A DNA stretch of 14,400 nucleotides from Rhodoferax sp. (lineage in GTDB: Bacteria > Pseudomonadota > Gammaproteobacteria > Burkholderiales > Burkholderiaceae_C): positions 1 to 14,400 of the forward strand of contig JAIFMA010000053.1 of NCBI GenBank assembly GCA_020048795.1, in the 5' to 3' direction. Position numbers and translations under genes: made by a program. Shown here piece by piece: positions 5,797 through 12,300 of this stretch. The notes beneath the pieces were generated by a model, which saw only the letters and a list, made by a program, of their open reading frames with translations, was not told the origin of the DNA and ran no database searches. How positions within the stretch are numbered: position 1 is the first letter of the stretch; every line of letters begins with the position of its first letter.

Positions 5797-8019
5797 ATGA
5801 CTGAACGCATCCTCAAAAACCGCCTGCAAGTTGCTGCCAACCTGTGCCAGTTCATTGAAACCAAAGTGCTGCCCGGCACAGGCGTGGCACCCGCCAAATT
5901 CTGGAAGGGCTTTGAATCCATCGTCTCCGACCTGGCACCGAAGAATATTGCCCTGCTGGCCGAGCGCGACCGCCTGCAAACCGAACTCGATGCCTGGCAC
6001 AAGGCCAATCCCGGTCCAATCAGCAACATGGCCGCCTATCGGGTCTTTCTGGAAAGCATAGGCTACCTGGTTCCCGTGCCGAAAAAGACCCGCATCACCA
6101 CCACACAGGTCGATGCCGAACTGGCCAAACAAGCCGGACCGCAGCTGGTGGTGCCCATTTTGAATGCGCGTTACGCCCTGAACGCGGCCAATGCCCGCTG
6201 GGGCAGTCTGTACGATGCGCTGTACGGCACTGATGTCATCGCCGAGACCAAGGGGCTTGAAAAGACTGGCCGGGGTTACAACCCCAAACGTGGTGCCAAG
6301 GTGATTGAATACGCGCGCCATGTTCTTGACCGCTGCGCGCCCTTACGCAAAGGCTCCCATGTGGATTGCGTGGCTTACAGTGTCAAGTCTGGCAAGCTGA
6401 GCGTGAAACTGGCGGACGGCAGCAACACCAGCTTGCAGGACAACGACCAGTTTGTCGGCTATCAGGGCGACACCAAAGCACCTGCCTCGGTGTTGCTGGT
6501 GCATCACGGCCTGCACCTGGACCTGATCATCAACCGGGCCACCCCGATTGGTGCGGCCGACCCGGCGGGTGTTTCCGACCTGGTGGTAGAGGCCGCGCTG
6601 TCCACCATCCTCGACCTGGAAGACTCGGTGGCCGCCGTGGATGCTGACGACAAGCTTCTGGGTTACAGCAACTGGCTGGGCATTTTGCAAGGCAACTTGA
6701 CCGAGGAGGTCGCCAAGGGCAGCAAGACCTTTACTCGTGGCTTGAACGCGGACCGGAGCTACACCGGTGCCGACGGCCAGAAAAAGGTGCGCCTGCATGG
6801 CCGCGCACTCATGTTTGTGCGCAATGTCGGCCACCTGATGACCAATCCGGCCATTTTGTACACTGACAAAGCCGGCCAGGTCCGCGAAATCCCGGAAGGC
6901 ATCCTGGACGCGGTGGTGACGACCACGATTGCCATGCACGATCTGCAAAAGACCAAAAAAGATGCCATCCGCAATTCGCGCAAGGGCTCGGTCTACATCG
7001 TCAAGCCCAAAATGCACGGCCCGTTTGAAGTCGCCTTTGCCAGCGAACTGTTTGGCCGGGTCGAGCAGCTGCTGGGCCTGCCTGACAGCACCGTCAAGCT
7101 CGGCATCATGGACGAAGAGCGCCGCACCAGTGTCAACCTGAAGGCCTGCATTGCCGCCGCCGCCAGCCGGGTGGCCTTTATCAACACCGGCTTCCTGGAC
7201 CGCACCGGTGATGAAATGCACAGTGCCATGTTGGCCGGCCCGATGATCCGCAAAGGCGACATGAAGACCAGCGCCTGGATTCAGGCTTACGAGCGCAACA
7301 ATGTGCAAGTCGGCCTGCAATGCGGCTTGCGTGGCAAGGCGCAAATTGGCAAAGGCATGTGGGCCATGCCCGATTTGATGAAAGCCATGCTGGAACAGAA
7401 AATTGTGCACCCCAAGGCCGGTGCCAACACCGCCTGGGTGCCCAGCCCTACCGGGGCCACCCTGCACGCCCTGCATTACCACCAGGTGCTGGTCAGTGAC
7501 GTGCAGAAGGAGCTTGAGAAAGCTTACGCCAAAGGCAACCCCGAGCAGGAGCGCGAGGCCTTGCTCAGCGGCCTGCTGCACATTCCGGTGACCGCAACAC
7601 CGAACTGGACCGACGCTGAGAAACAGCAGGAGCTTGACAACAACGCCCAGGGCATTCTGGGCTATGTGGTGCGCTGGGTGGACCAGGGTGTCGGTTGCTC
7701 CAAGGTGCCCGACATCCACAACATCGGCCTGATGGAAGACCGCGCCACACTGCGTATCAGCAGCCAGCACATGGCCAATTGGCTTCACCATGGCGTGGTG
7801 ACCGAGGCCCAGGTGAAAGAGACGTTTGAGCGCATGGCTGCCGTGGTGGATGGTCAGAACGCGGGTGACCCACTGTACCAACCAATGGCTGGCAACTTTG
7901 CAACGTCGATGGCCTACCAGGCCGCCTGTGATCTGGTGTTCAAGGGTCTGGCACAACCCAGTGGCTACACCGAGCCGCTGCTGCACGCCTGGCGGCAGAA
8001 GGTCAAAGCCGCTGCCTGA
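5797..8019 (+). CDS. glcB: Malate synthase G
   Basis: A 740-residue malate synthase of the monomeric G type, which condenses glyoxylate with acetyl-CoA to malate in the cytoplasm during growth on glycolate, acetate or other C2 compounds. The start ATG at 5797 gives TERILKNRLQVAANLCQFI, matching the family N-terminus; the frame is open to 5701 but the extra 32 residues are not family-like. Key residues, with E. coli equivalents from memory: R342 (FVRNVGHLM; R338), E440 (MDEERRT; E427) and D468 (NTGFLDRTGDEMH; D455) for Mg, C634 (DQGVGCSKVPDI; C617) and the catalytic base D648 (GLMEDRATLRISSQH; D631). All are present and the length is normal. No isocitrate lyase or glycolate oxidase gene is adjacent. 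The gene is followed by a repeat copy and a convergent permease gene. Confidence 0.98.
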   Translation: MTERILKNRLQVAANLCQFIETKVLPGTGVAPAKFWKGFESIVSDLAPKNIALLAERDRLQTELDAWHKANPGPISNMAAYRVFLESIGYLVPVPKKTRITTTQVDAELAKQAGPQLVVPILNARYALNAANARWGSLYDALYGTDVIAETKGLEKTGRGYNPKRGAKVIEYARHVLDRCAPLRKGSHVDCVAYSVKSGKLSVKLADGSNTSLQDNDQFVGYQGDTKAPASVLLVHHGLHLDLIINRATPIGAADPAGVSDLVVEAALSTILDLEDSVAAVDADDKLLGYSNWLGILQGNLTEEVAKGSKTFTRGLNADRSYTGADGQKKVRLHGRALMFVRNVGHLMTNPAILYTDKAGQVREIPEGILDAVVTTTIAMHDLQKTKKDAIRNSRKGSVYIVKPKMHGPFEVAFASELFGRVEQLLGLPDSTVKLGIMDEERRTSVNLKACIAAAASRVAFINTGFLDRTGDEMHSAMLAGPMIRKGDMKTSAWIQAYERNNVQVGLQCGLRGKAQIGKGMWAMPDLMKAMLEQKIVHPKAGANTAWVPSPTGATLHALHYHQVLVSDVQKELEKAYAKGNPEQEREALLSGLLHIPVTATPNWTDAEKQQELDNNAQGILGYVVRWVDQGVGCSKVPDIHNIGLMEDRATLRISSQHMANWLHHGVVTEAQVKETFERMAAVVDGQNAGDPLYQPMAGNFATSMAYQAACDLVFKGLAQPSGYTEPLLHAWRQKVKAAA

Positions 8020-8071
8020 TGCGCCAAGTGTGCTTTGTCGGCAAGCGGCGGCAAATTTCAATTGCTATATT

Positions 8072-8117
8072 TAGAATAGCTTTCAGCGCAAGCAGGATGG
8101 GCGCTAGAGGTCAATTT
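8072..8117 (+). repeat. Dispersed ~45-bp repeat, copy 2 (between glcB and the permease gene)
   Basis: ATAGCT (8076-8081) is followed after 21 bases by GCTA (8103-8106), with GCA inside the spacer as in the other copies. This copy can fold: AGCGC (8085-8089) pairs with GCGCT (8101-8105). An 11-base palindrome GTCAATTTGAC follows at its right edge. It fills much of the 127-base gap between two convergent genes and may mark their transcription ends, although no T-run follows the stem. Confidence 0.7.
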
Positions 8118-8146
8118 GACACTAGAGTCTGGGCATCTGACAGTCG

Positions 8147-8956
8147 TTAGCCGCGAAAGCGGCGGCGCGTCAGTGCCAGCGCAATCCAGAAGCCCGCCAC
8201 GGCAAAGCCCGCCAGCACTGCCAGCGGGCGCAGCCAGCGGGTGGGCCACTGGTCCATGAACAGCGGGCGCACCAGATCGACCGCGTTGGTCAGCGGCAGC
8301 CATTCTGAAATGGCGCGCACCACCGGTGGGAGTTGCTCCAGCGGAAAGAAGATGCCGCTCAAAAACATCATTGGTGTCAGAAACAGCGTGAAGTAATAGG
8401 TAAAAAAATCGTAGCCCTGGGCCAGCGCGTTGAAGATCAACGCCACGCAACTGAAGGTGATACCCACCCCCAGCAGTACCGGCCAGGCAATCAGCAATTT
8501 GGGTGAATAGCTGATACCCAAGGCCAGCATCACGCCCAAAATGGCGGTCACGGTAAACAGCGACTTGAACGCCGCCCACAACATTTCGGCGAGCACGATG
8601 TTGTCCAGATTGACCGGCGCATTCATGATGCCGTCCCAGGTTTTTTGCACATGCATCCTTGAAAACGCTGAATAGAGTGCTTCAAAACTTGCAGCATTCA
8701 TGGCGCTCATGCAGATGCTGCCGCTGGCCAGAAACAGGATGTAGGGCACCTCCACCCCATCCACCTTGACCTTGCCCACCAGCGCGCCCATGCCGTAGCC
8801 AAAGGCCACCAGCCACATCAGCGGCTCGGCAATGTTGCCCACCAGGCTTGGAATGGCCAGCTTGCGCCAGACCAGCAGGTTGCGCAAAAACACTGGCCAC
8901 CAGCGCATCGAAATTTCTGGCGCACGCCAGATCGAGGGATTCATTTCAGTGCTCAT
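8147..8956 (-). CDS. ABC-2 type transporter permease (NodJ-like)
   Basis: A 269-residue integral membrane protein of the ABC-2 permease family, the type that with a separate ATPase exports lipids, polysaccharides, lipo-oligosaccharides or drugs across the inner membrane. Six hydrophobic segments are visible at about 38-60, 70-95, 120-148, 153-178, 183-205 and 240-262. The region YYFTLFLTPMMFLSGIFFPLEQLPPVVRAISEWLPLTNAVDLVRPLF (about 186-232) is the ABC-2 signature and closely resembles NodJ-type permeases. The start ATG at 8956 has GGAAG four bases upstream. A partner ATPase would be expected just upstream, but that stretch (8957-9171) has no gene and aroG follows on the other strand. The permease thus stands alone here. 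Substrate unknown. Confidence 0.9.
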   Translation of the reverse strand: MSTEMNPSIWRAPEISMRWWPVFLRNLLVWRKLAIPSLVGNIAEPLMWLVAFGYGMGALVGKVKVDGVEVPYILFLASGSICMSAMNAASFEALYSAFSRMHVQKTWDGIMNAPVNLDNIVLAEMLWAAFKSLFTVTAILGVMLALGISYSPKLLIAWPVLLGVGITFSCVALIFNALAQGYDFFTYYFTLFLTPMMFLSGIFFPLEQLPPVVRAISEWLPLTNAVDLVRPLFMDQWPTRWLRPLAVLAGFAVAGFWIALALTRRRFRG

Positions 8957-9081
8957 TCGGCTTCCAAGGGTTTCGGTTTGATGAAAACAAGCCGGCCTGA
9001 CTTTGGCCTGGGCCCGGCCGCGATGTTACAGGGACAACCCCGGCTGTCATGATTCATCGACGGGAATCCTGACGCAGGCGA

Positions 9082-9158
9082 TTGATTCGGTCAGCAGTGC
9101 ATAAACTATCAAAATAATAGCTTATAACGCATATAGAATATAGGCTACAGCCCATTTT
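9082..9158 (+). promoter_or_regulatory. AT-rich leader and possible promoter of the DAHP synthase gene
   Basis: The 215 bases between the divergent permease and DAHP synthase genes contain no gene. The half next to the synthase is strongly AT-rich. TTGATT (9083-9088) and TATCAA (9107-9112) lie 18 bases apart and could be -35 and -10 boxes; TATAAC (9123-9128) and the TATAGAATAT stretch (9133-9142) are alternative -10-like sequences. They fall within or beside repeat copy 3. No Shine-Dalgarno box is seen before the ATG at 9172. Promoter assignment is tentative. Confidence 0.3.
9111..9158 (+). repeat. Dispersed ~45-bp repeat, copy 3 (upstream of the DAHP synthase gene)
   Basis: ATAGCT (9117-9122), 21 bases, then GCTA (9144-9147), with GCA in the same spacer position as in the other copies. 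The internal part is more AT-rich than in the others. The copy ends about 13 bases before the start codon, so it makes up most of the 5' leader. Confidence 0.65.
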
Positions 9159-9171
9159 TATTAGTATTTTT

Positions 9172-10218
9172 ATGACCTTTCCCAACGCCTTTGAAAACCT
9201 GAATGTGCTGTCGCAGCAAACCCTGCTGCCACCTTCACAACTGCACGATGCCGTTCCTGCCAGCGACCGCGCGACACAAACCGTCAGCGCGGCGCGTGCC
9301 ACCGTGGCCAACATTCTCAAGGGGCAAGACCCGCGTCTGCTGGTGGTTGTCGGGCCGTGCTCCATCCACGATATTGCAGCGGCGATGGATTACGCGCGGC
9401 GGCTCAAAGTTCTGGCCGATGAGCTCAAAGAGCATCTGTATGTGGTGATGCGCGTGTATTTTGAAAAACCACGTACCACGGTCGGCTGGAAAGGCCTGAT
9501 CAACGACCCCCACATGGACGACTCATTTTGCATTGAGGAAGGCCTGCACCTGGCCCGCAAACTGCTGGTGGACTTGAACGACATGGGCCTGCCCTGTGGC
9601 ACCGAGGCACTGGACCCGATCACGCCACAGTACCTGGGCGACCTGATTGCCTGGAGCGCGATTGGTGCACGTACCACCGAGAGCCAGACCCACCGCGAGC
9701 TCGCCAGCGGCCTGTCGAGCCCGGTGGGCTTCAAGAACGGTACCGACGGCAGTCTGGAGGTGGCAATCAACGCCATGCTCTCAGCGGCCCAACCGCACGC
9801 CTTTTTGGGGATCAACGGCGACGGCCAGGTGGCGCTCACCCATACCCGGGGCAACGCCTACGGCCACCTGATTTTGCGCGGCGGGGGCAACCCCAACTAC
9901 GATTCGGTGGCCGTGGCGCAGGCCGAAGCCGAACTCGTTGCGGCCAGGTTGCCAGCCAACATCGTGGTCGATTGCAGCCACGCCAATTCGCGCAAGAACC
10001 ACACGCTGCAAAGTCTGGTGCTCAAGGATGTGGTGGGGCAGATCGTGGATGGCTGCCGCTCCATCAAGGGCGTGATGCTCGAGTCCAACCTGTTCGAGGG
10101 CAAGCAGAAGCTGGCCGACCCCAAAGATCTGCGTTATGGCGTGTCCATCACCGATGCCTGCCTGGGGTGGGAGGCCACCGCCGCCAGTTTGCGCGAAGCA
10201 GCGCAGCGGCTGCGCTGA
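9172..10218 (+). CDS. aroG: 3-deoxy-7-phosphoheptulonate synthase, class I (DAHP synthase)
   Basis: A 348-residue class I (AroF/AroG type) DAHP synthase, which joins phosphoenolpyruvate and erythrose 4-phosphate as the first step of aromatic amino acid synthesis. Metal ligands are all present: C63 (VVGPCSIHD), H270 (DCSHANS), E304 (MLESNL) and D328 (SITDAC), each two residues beyond the E. coli AroG numbering. The PEP and substrate motifs EKPRTTVGWKGLINDPHMD (98-116) and GARTTESQTHRELASGLSSPVGFKNGTDG (165-193) are intact. The feedback-site region is recognisable: P152, L181, S182. At position 213 a glycine (FLGINGDGQVAL) stands where Phe-sensitive AroG has serine, which resembles the Tyr-sensitive type, so the symbol aroG is conventional rather than a claim about the effector. 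No Shine-Dalgarno box precedes the ATG. The gene converges on the peroxidase gene. Confidence 0.96.
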   Translation: MTFPNAFENLNVLSQQTLLPPSQLHDAVPASDRATQTVSAARATVANILKGQDPRLLVVVGPCSIHDIAAAMDYARRLKVLADELKEHLYVVMRVYFEKPRTTVGWKGLINDPHMDDSFCIEEGLHLARKLLVDLNDMGLPCGTEALDPITPQYLGDLIAWSAIGARTTESQTHRELASGLSSPVGFKNGTDGSLEVAINAMLSAAQPHAFLGINGDGQVALTHTRGNAYGHLILRGGGNPNYDSVAVAQAEAELVAARLPANIVVDCSHANSRKNHTLQSLVLKDVVGQIVDGCRSIKGVMLESNLFEGKQKLADPKDLRYGVSITDACLGWEATAASLREAAQRLR

Positions 10219-10284
10219 ATCAACCCGCCTGGCAGTCGATCACCCTGCCATCGTCTCATTCAACCGGGGTCACCGACAGCACAC

Positions 10285-10300
10285 GGCCCAACTTGGGGCC
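10285..10300 (+). terminator. Possible hairpin between convergent DAHP synthase and peroxidase genes
   Basis: GGCCC (10285-10289) pairs with GGGCC (10296-10300) across a 6-base loop in the 100-base gap between two convergent genes. The stem is short and no T-run follows on either strand, so it is at best a weak or Rho-assisted end signal. Confidence 0.25.
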
Positions 10301-10318
10301 CTGGCTTTGACGCTGGCA

Positions 10319-10804
10319 TCAGGCGGCCAAGGCGGCCTCAATGTCGCGCGTCAGGCTCTCGGGTGTGTCCGTGGGCGCGTAGCGCTTGAGCACCGCGCCG
10401 TCTTTGCCCACCAGAAACTTGGTGAAATTCCATTTGATGGATTTGCTGCCCAGCAGACCTGGCGCTTCACTGGCAAGCCACTGGTACAGCGGATGTGCCT
10501 GAGCGCCGTTGACATCGATCTTTTGCATCATCGGGAAAGTCACACCAAAATTGAGTTGGCAAAACTCGGCAATTTCGTCGTTGCTACCCGCATCCTGGGC
10601 ACCAAACTGATTACACGGGAAACCCAGCACCGCCAGGCCCTGCGCGGCATAGGTTTCATGCAGCTTTTCCAGACCGGCAAACTGCGGTGTGAAGCCACAG
10701 GCGCTGGCGGTGTTAACGACCAGAATTACTTGGCCCTTGAACTTTTTCAGGGCTACTTTTTTGCCGTCAATGGACAGCGCCTCAAAGTCATAGACCGTGC
10801 TCAT
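10319..10804 (-). CDS. Glutathione peroxidase family thiol peroxidase
   Basis: A 161-residue member of the glutathione peroxidase family, which reduces hydrogen peroxide and organic hydroperoxides with a thiol donor. The active-site set is complete: C36 in NTASACGFTPQ (cysteine in place of selenocysteine), Q66 in FPCNQFG, and W125-N126 in KWNFTKF. A further cysteine, C82 (FCQLNFGVTFP), sits where thioredoxin-using members carry the resolving cysteine, so thioredoxin may be the real reductant. There is no signal peptide, so it should be cytoplasmic. The ATG at 10804 is chosen because AAAGG lies 6 bases upstream; a GTG one codon earlier is also open. It lies 90 bases downstream of lplT on the same strand and could be its operon partner or have its own promoter; the gap shows nothing clear. 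Confidence 0.94.
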   Translation of the reverse strand: MSTVYDFEALSIDGKKVALKKFKGQVILVVNTASACGFTPQFAGLEKLHETYAAQGLAVLGFPCNQFGAQDAGSNDEIAEFCQLNFGVTFPMMQKIDVNGAQAHPLYQWLASEAPGLLGSKSIKWNFTKFLVGKDGAVLKRYAPTDTPESLTRDIEAALAA

Positions 10805-10894
10805 CACAAACCTTTCAGGTGAATCTGAATAACCCCGGGGGAAGACCGAGTCTCAATGTAAACGATTACCCAACCCCTTGCAGCGCCGTTGTCA

Positions 10895-12178
10895 TCAGCC
10901 ATGCGCCTTGTCATTGCGGGCAATGGCCAGCAAGCGATCCACCTCTGGGCCATGTTCGAGGCAGTTGCGAGCATGCCAGTGCTTGATCACCCACATAAAA
11001 CCGGCAATCACCAAGCCAAACAGGGTGATGGCACCAAAGGTTGGCAAGCCCAGCCCGGTGGACAGGCTGTACAAGGCCCCCAGCACCAGAATGCAGGCCT
11101 GCTCATTGAAGTTCTGTACCGCAATCGAGCGCCCGGCACCCATCAGGTTATGGCCGCGATGTTGCAGCAGCGCGTTCATCGGTACCACCAAAAAACCACC
11201 CAGCGCCCCCAGCATGATCAGAAACGGCGCGGCCAACCAGACGTTGTTGATAAAAATCAGCAAAATGATCAGCAACCCCATGCCAATACCCAGCGTGATC
11301 ACGCGTGGGCCGTCTTCGAGGCGCATGCGCATCGAAGCCACCACTGCCCCCAGCGCCATGCCAATCGCCACCACACCCTGCAACGCCGAGGCTTGCGTGA
11401 CGGTGTAGCCCAGTGCGGCGGCGGCCCAGGCCAGCACGATAAACCGCAAGTTACCTGCCACACCCCAGATCAGGGTGGTGGCTGCCAGCGAGATTTGGCC
11501 CAGCTTGTCGCGCCACAGGCGTGCATTGCACGACCAGAAATCAGGCAGCAGCGACAAAATTTTGTTGGGCAGCGCACGCATCAGCACACCGGTCAGGGGA
11601 ATGTGGGTGTTGAACCAGGCGGCCAGCAAATAGACAAAAATCAGCACCGAAATGGCCGCCTCGGGCGCATTGTTGATGCCGGTATTGATCAGTGGAAAAT
11701 CAATCGACAGCAAGCGCGGTGCCACATGGGGCCCCACCAGCTGCCCGCCGAGCAACACGCCCAAAATAATCGATCCGATGGTCAGCCCCTCAATCCAGCC
11801 GTTGGCCTTGACCAGTTGCGAGGCCGGCAGCAACTCGGTCAGGATGCCGTATTTGGCCGGCGAATAGGCTGCGGCCCCCAGACCGACCACCGCATAGGCC
11901 ATCAGCGGGTGGGTGCCAAACAGCATGAACAGGCAACCTGCCACTTTGATGAAATTGCTCAGCAACATGACCCGTCCCTTGGGCATCGAGTCAGCCAAGG
12001 CACCTACAAACGGTGCCAGCACCACGTAAAACAGCGCAAACATGGGCACCAGGGCGGCCTGCTGCCATTGCGGCGCATGACTGCTGCGCAGCAATTGGAC
12101 GGCAGCAACAAACAGGGCGTTGTCGGCCAGCGAGCTGAAGAACTGCGCTGCCATGATGGTAAAAAAACCGCGTTTCAT
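10895..12178 (-). CDS. lplT: Lysophospholipid transporter LplT (MFS)
   Basis: A 427-residue major facilitator protein matching LplT, which flips lysophospholipids across the inner membrane for re-acylation. The N-terminus KRGFFTIMAAQFFSSLADNALF and the segment LAPFVGALADSMPKGRVMLLSNFIKVAGCLFML (about 54-86) are family signatures; AAYSPAKYGILTELLP (about 103-118) is also typical. Hydrophobic helices run through the whole length, about 12 in number. It is somewhat longer than the E. coli protein (about 400 residues), with the extra length in the central cytoplasmic part (about 165-215). In enterobacteria lplT sits beside the acyltransferase gene aas; no such gene is present here and no acyltransferase domain is fused on. 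It diverges from alr across 122 bases. The long plus-strand frame over the same bases is only a shadow. Confidence 0.93.
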   Translation of the reverse strand: MKRGFFTIMAAQFFSSLADNALFVAAVQLLRSSHAPQWQQAALVPMFALFYVVLAPFVGALADSMPKGRVMLLSNFIKVAGCLFMLFGTHPLMAYAVVGLGAAAYSPAKYGILTELLPASQLVKANGWIEGLTIGSIILGVLLGGQLVGPHVAPRLLSIDFPLINTGINNAPEAAISVLIFVYLLAAWFNTHIPLTGVLMRALPNKILSLLPDFWSCNARLWRDKLGQISLAATTLIWGVAGNLRFIVLAWAAAALGYTVTQASALQGVVAIGMALGAVVASMRMRLEDGPRVITLGIGMGLLIILLIFINNVWLAAPFLIMLGALGGFLVVPMNALLQHRGHNLMGAGRSIAVQNFNEQACILVLGALYSLSTGLGLPTFGAITLFGLVIAGFMWVIKHWHARNCLEHGPEVDRLLAIARNDKAHG

Positions 12179-12300
12179 GTATGACTGTTTTGCCTCACCC
12201 TGTGAGGTGTCGGGTGGTGTGATGTGTCTCCAAACGTGGTGGGGGTTATAGCACGGCCGGGCGGTGTCAAAATTGCCCCCACCGCTTTGTCCAGAACCTT
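12179..12300. promoter_or_regulatory. Divergent control region between lplT and alr
   Basis: These 122 bases must hold the promoters of both genes. A perfect inverted repeat CCTCAC (12193-12198) / GTGAGG (12202-12207) with a 3-base loop lies 14 bases before the lplT start and would form a hairpin in its leader. A second pair, GCGGTG (12261-12266) / CACCGC (12280-12285) with a 13-base loop, lies 15 bases before the alr start. Neither gene has a clear Shine-Dalgarno box at the usual distance. Regulatory roles are inferred from symmetry and position. Confidence 0.35.

Noticed and set aside
6343..8061. Open frame of 572 codons on the minus strand
   Set aside because: It lies wholly opposite malate synthase G, has His/Gln/Val-rich low-complexity protein with no recognisable domain, and is the expected antisense shadow of a GC-rich gene.
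9049..9072. Short frame upstream of the DAHP synthase gene, considered as a leader peptide
   Set aside because: Seven codons with no run of aromatic residues and no attenuator-like hairpins, so no support for attenuation.
10833..10840. CCCCGGGG palindrome between lplT and the peroxidase gene
   Set aside because: It has no loop and no T-run; short GC palindromes are common in such sequence.
10889..12184. Open frame of 431 codons on the plus strand
   Set aside because: It is the antisense shadow of lplT; the translation is rich in His, Gln and Arg with no domain, while the minus strand encodes a clear membrane transporter.
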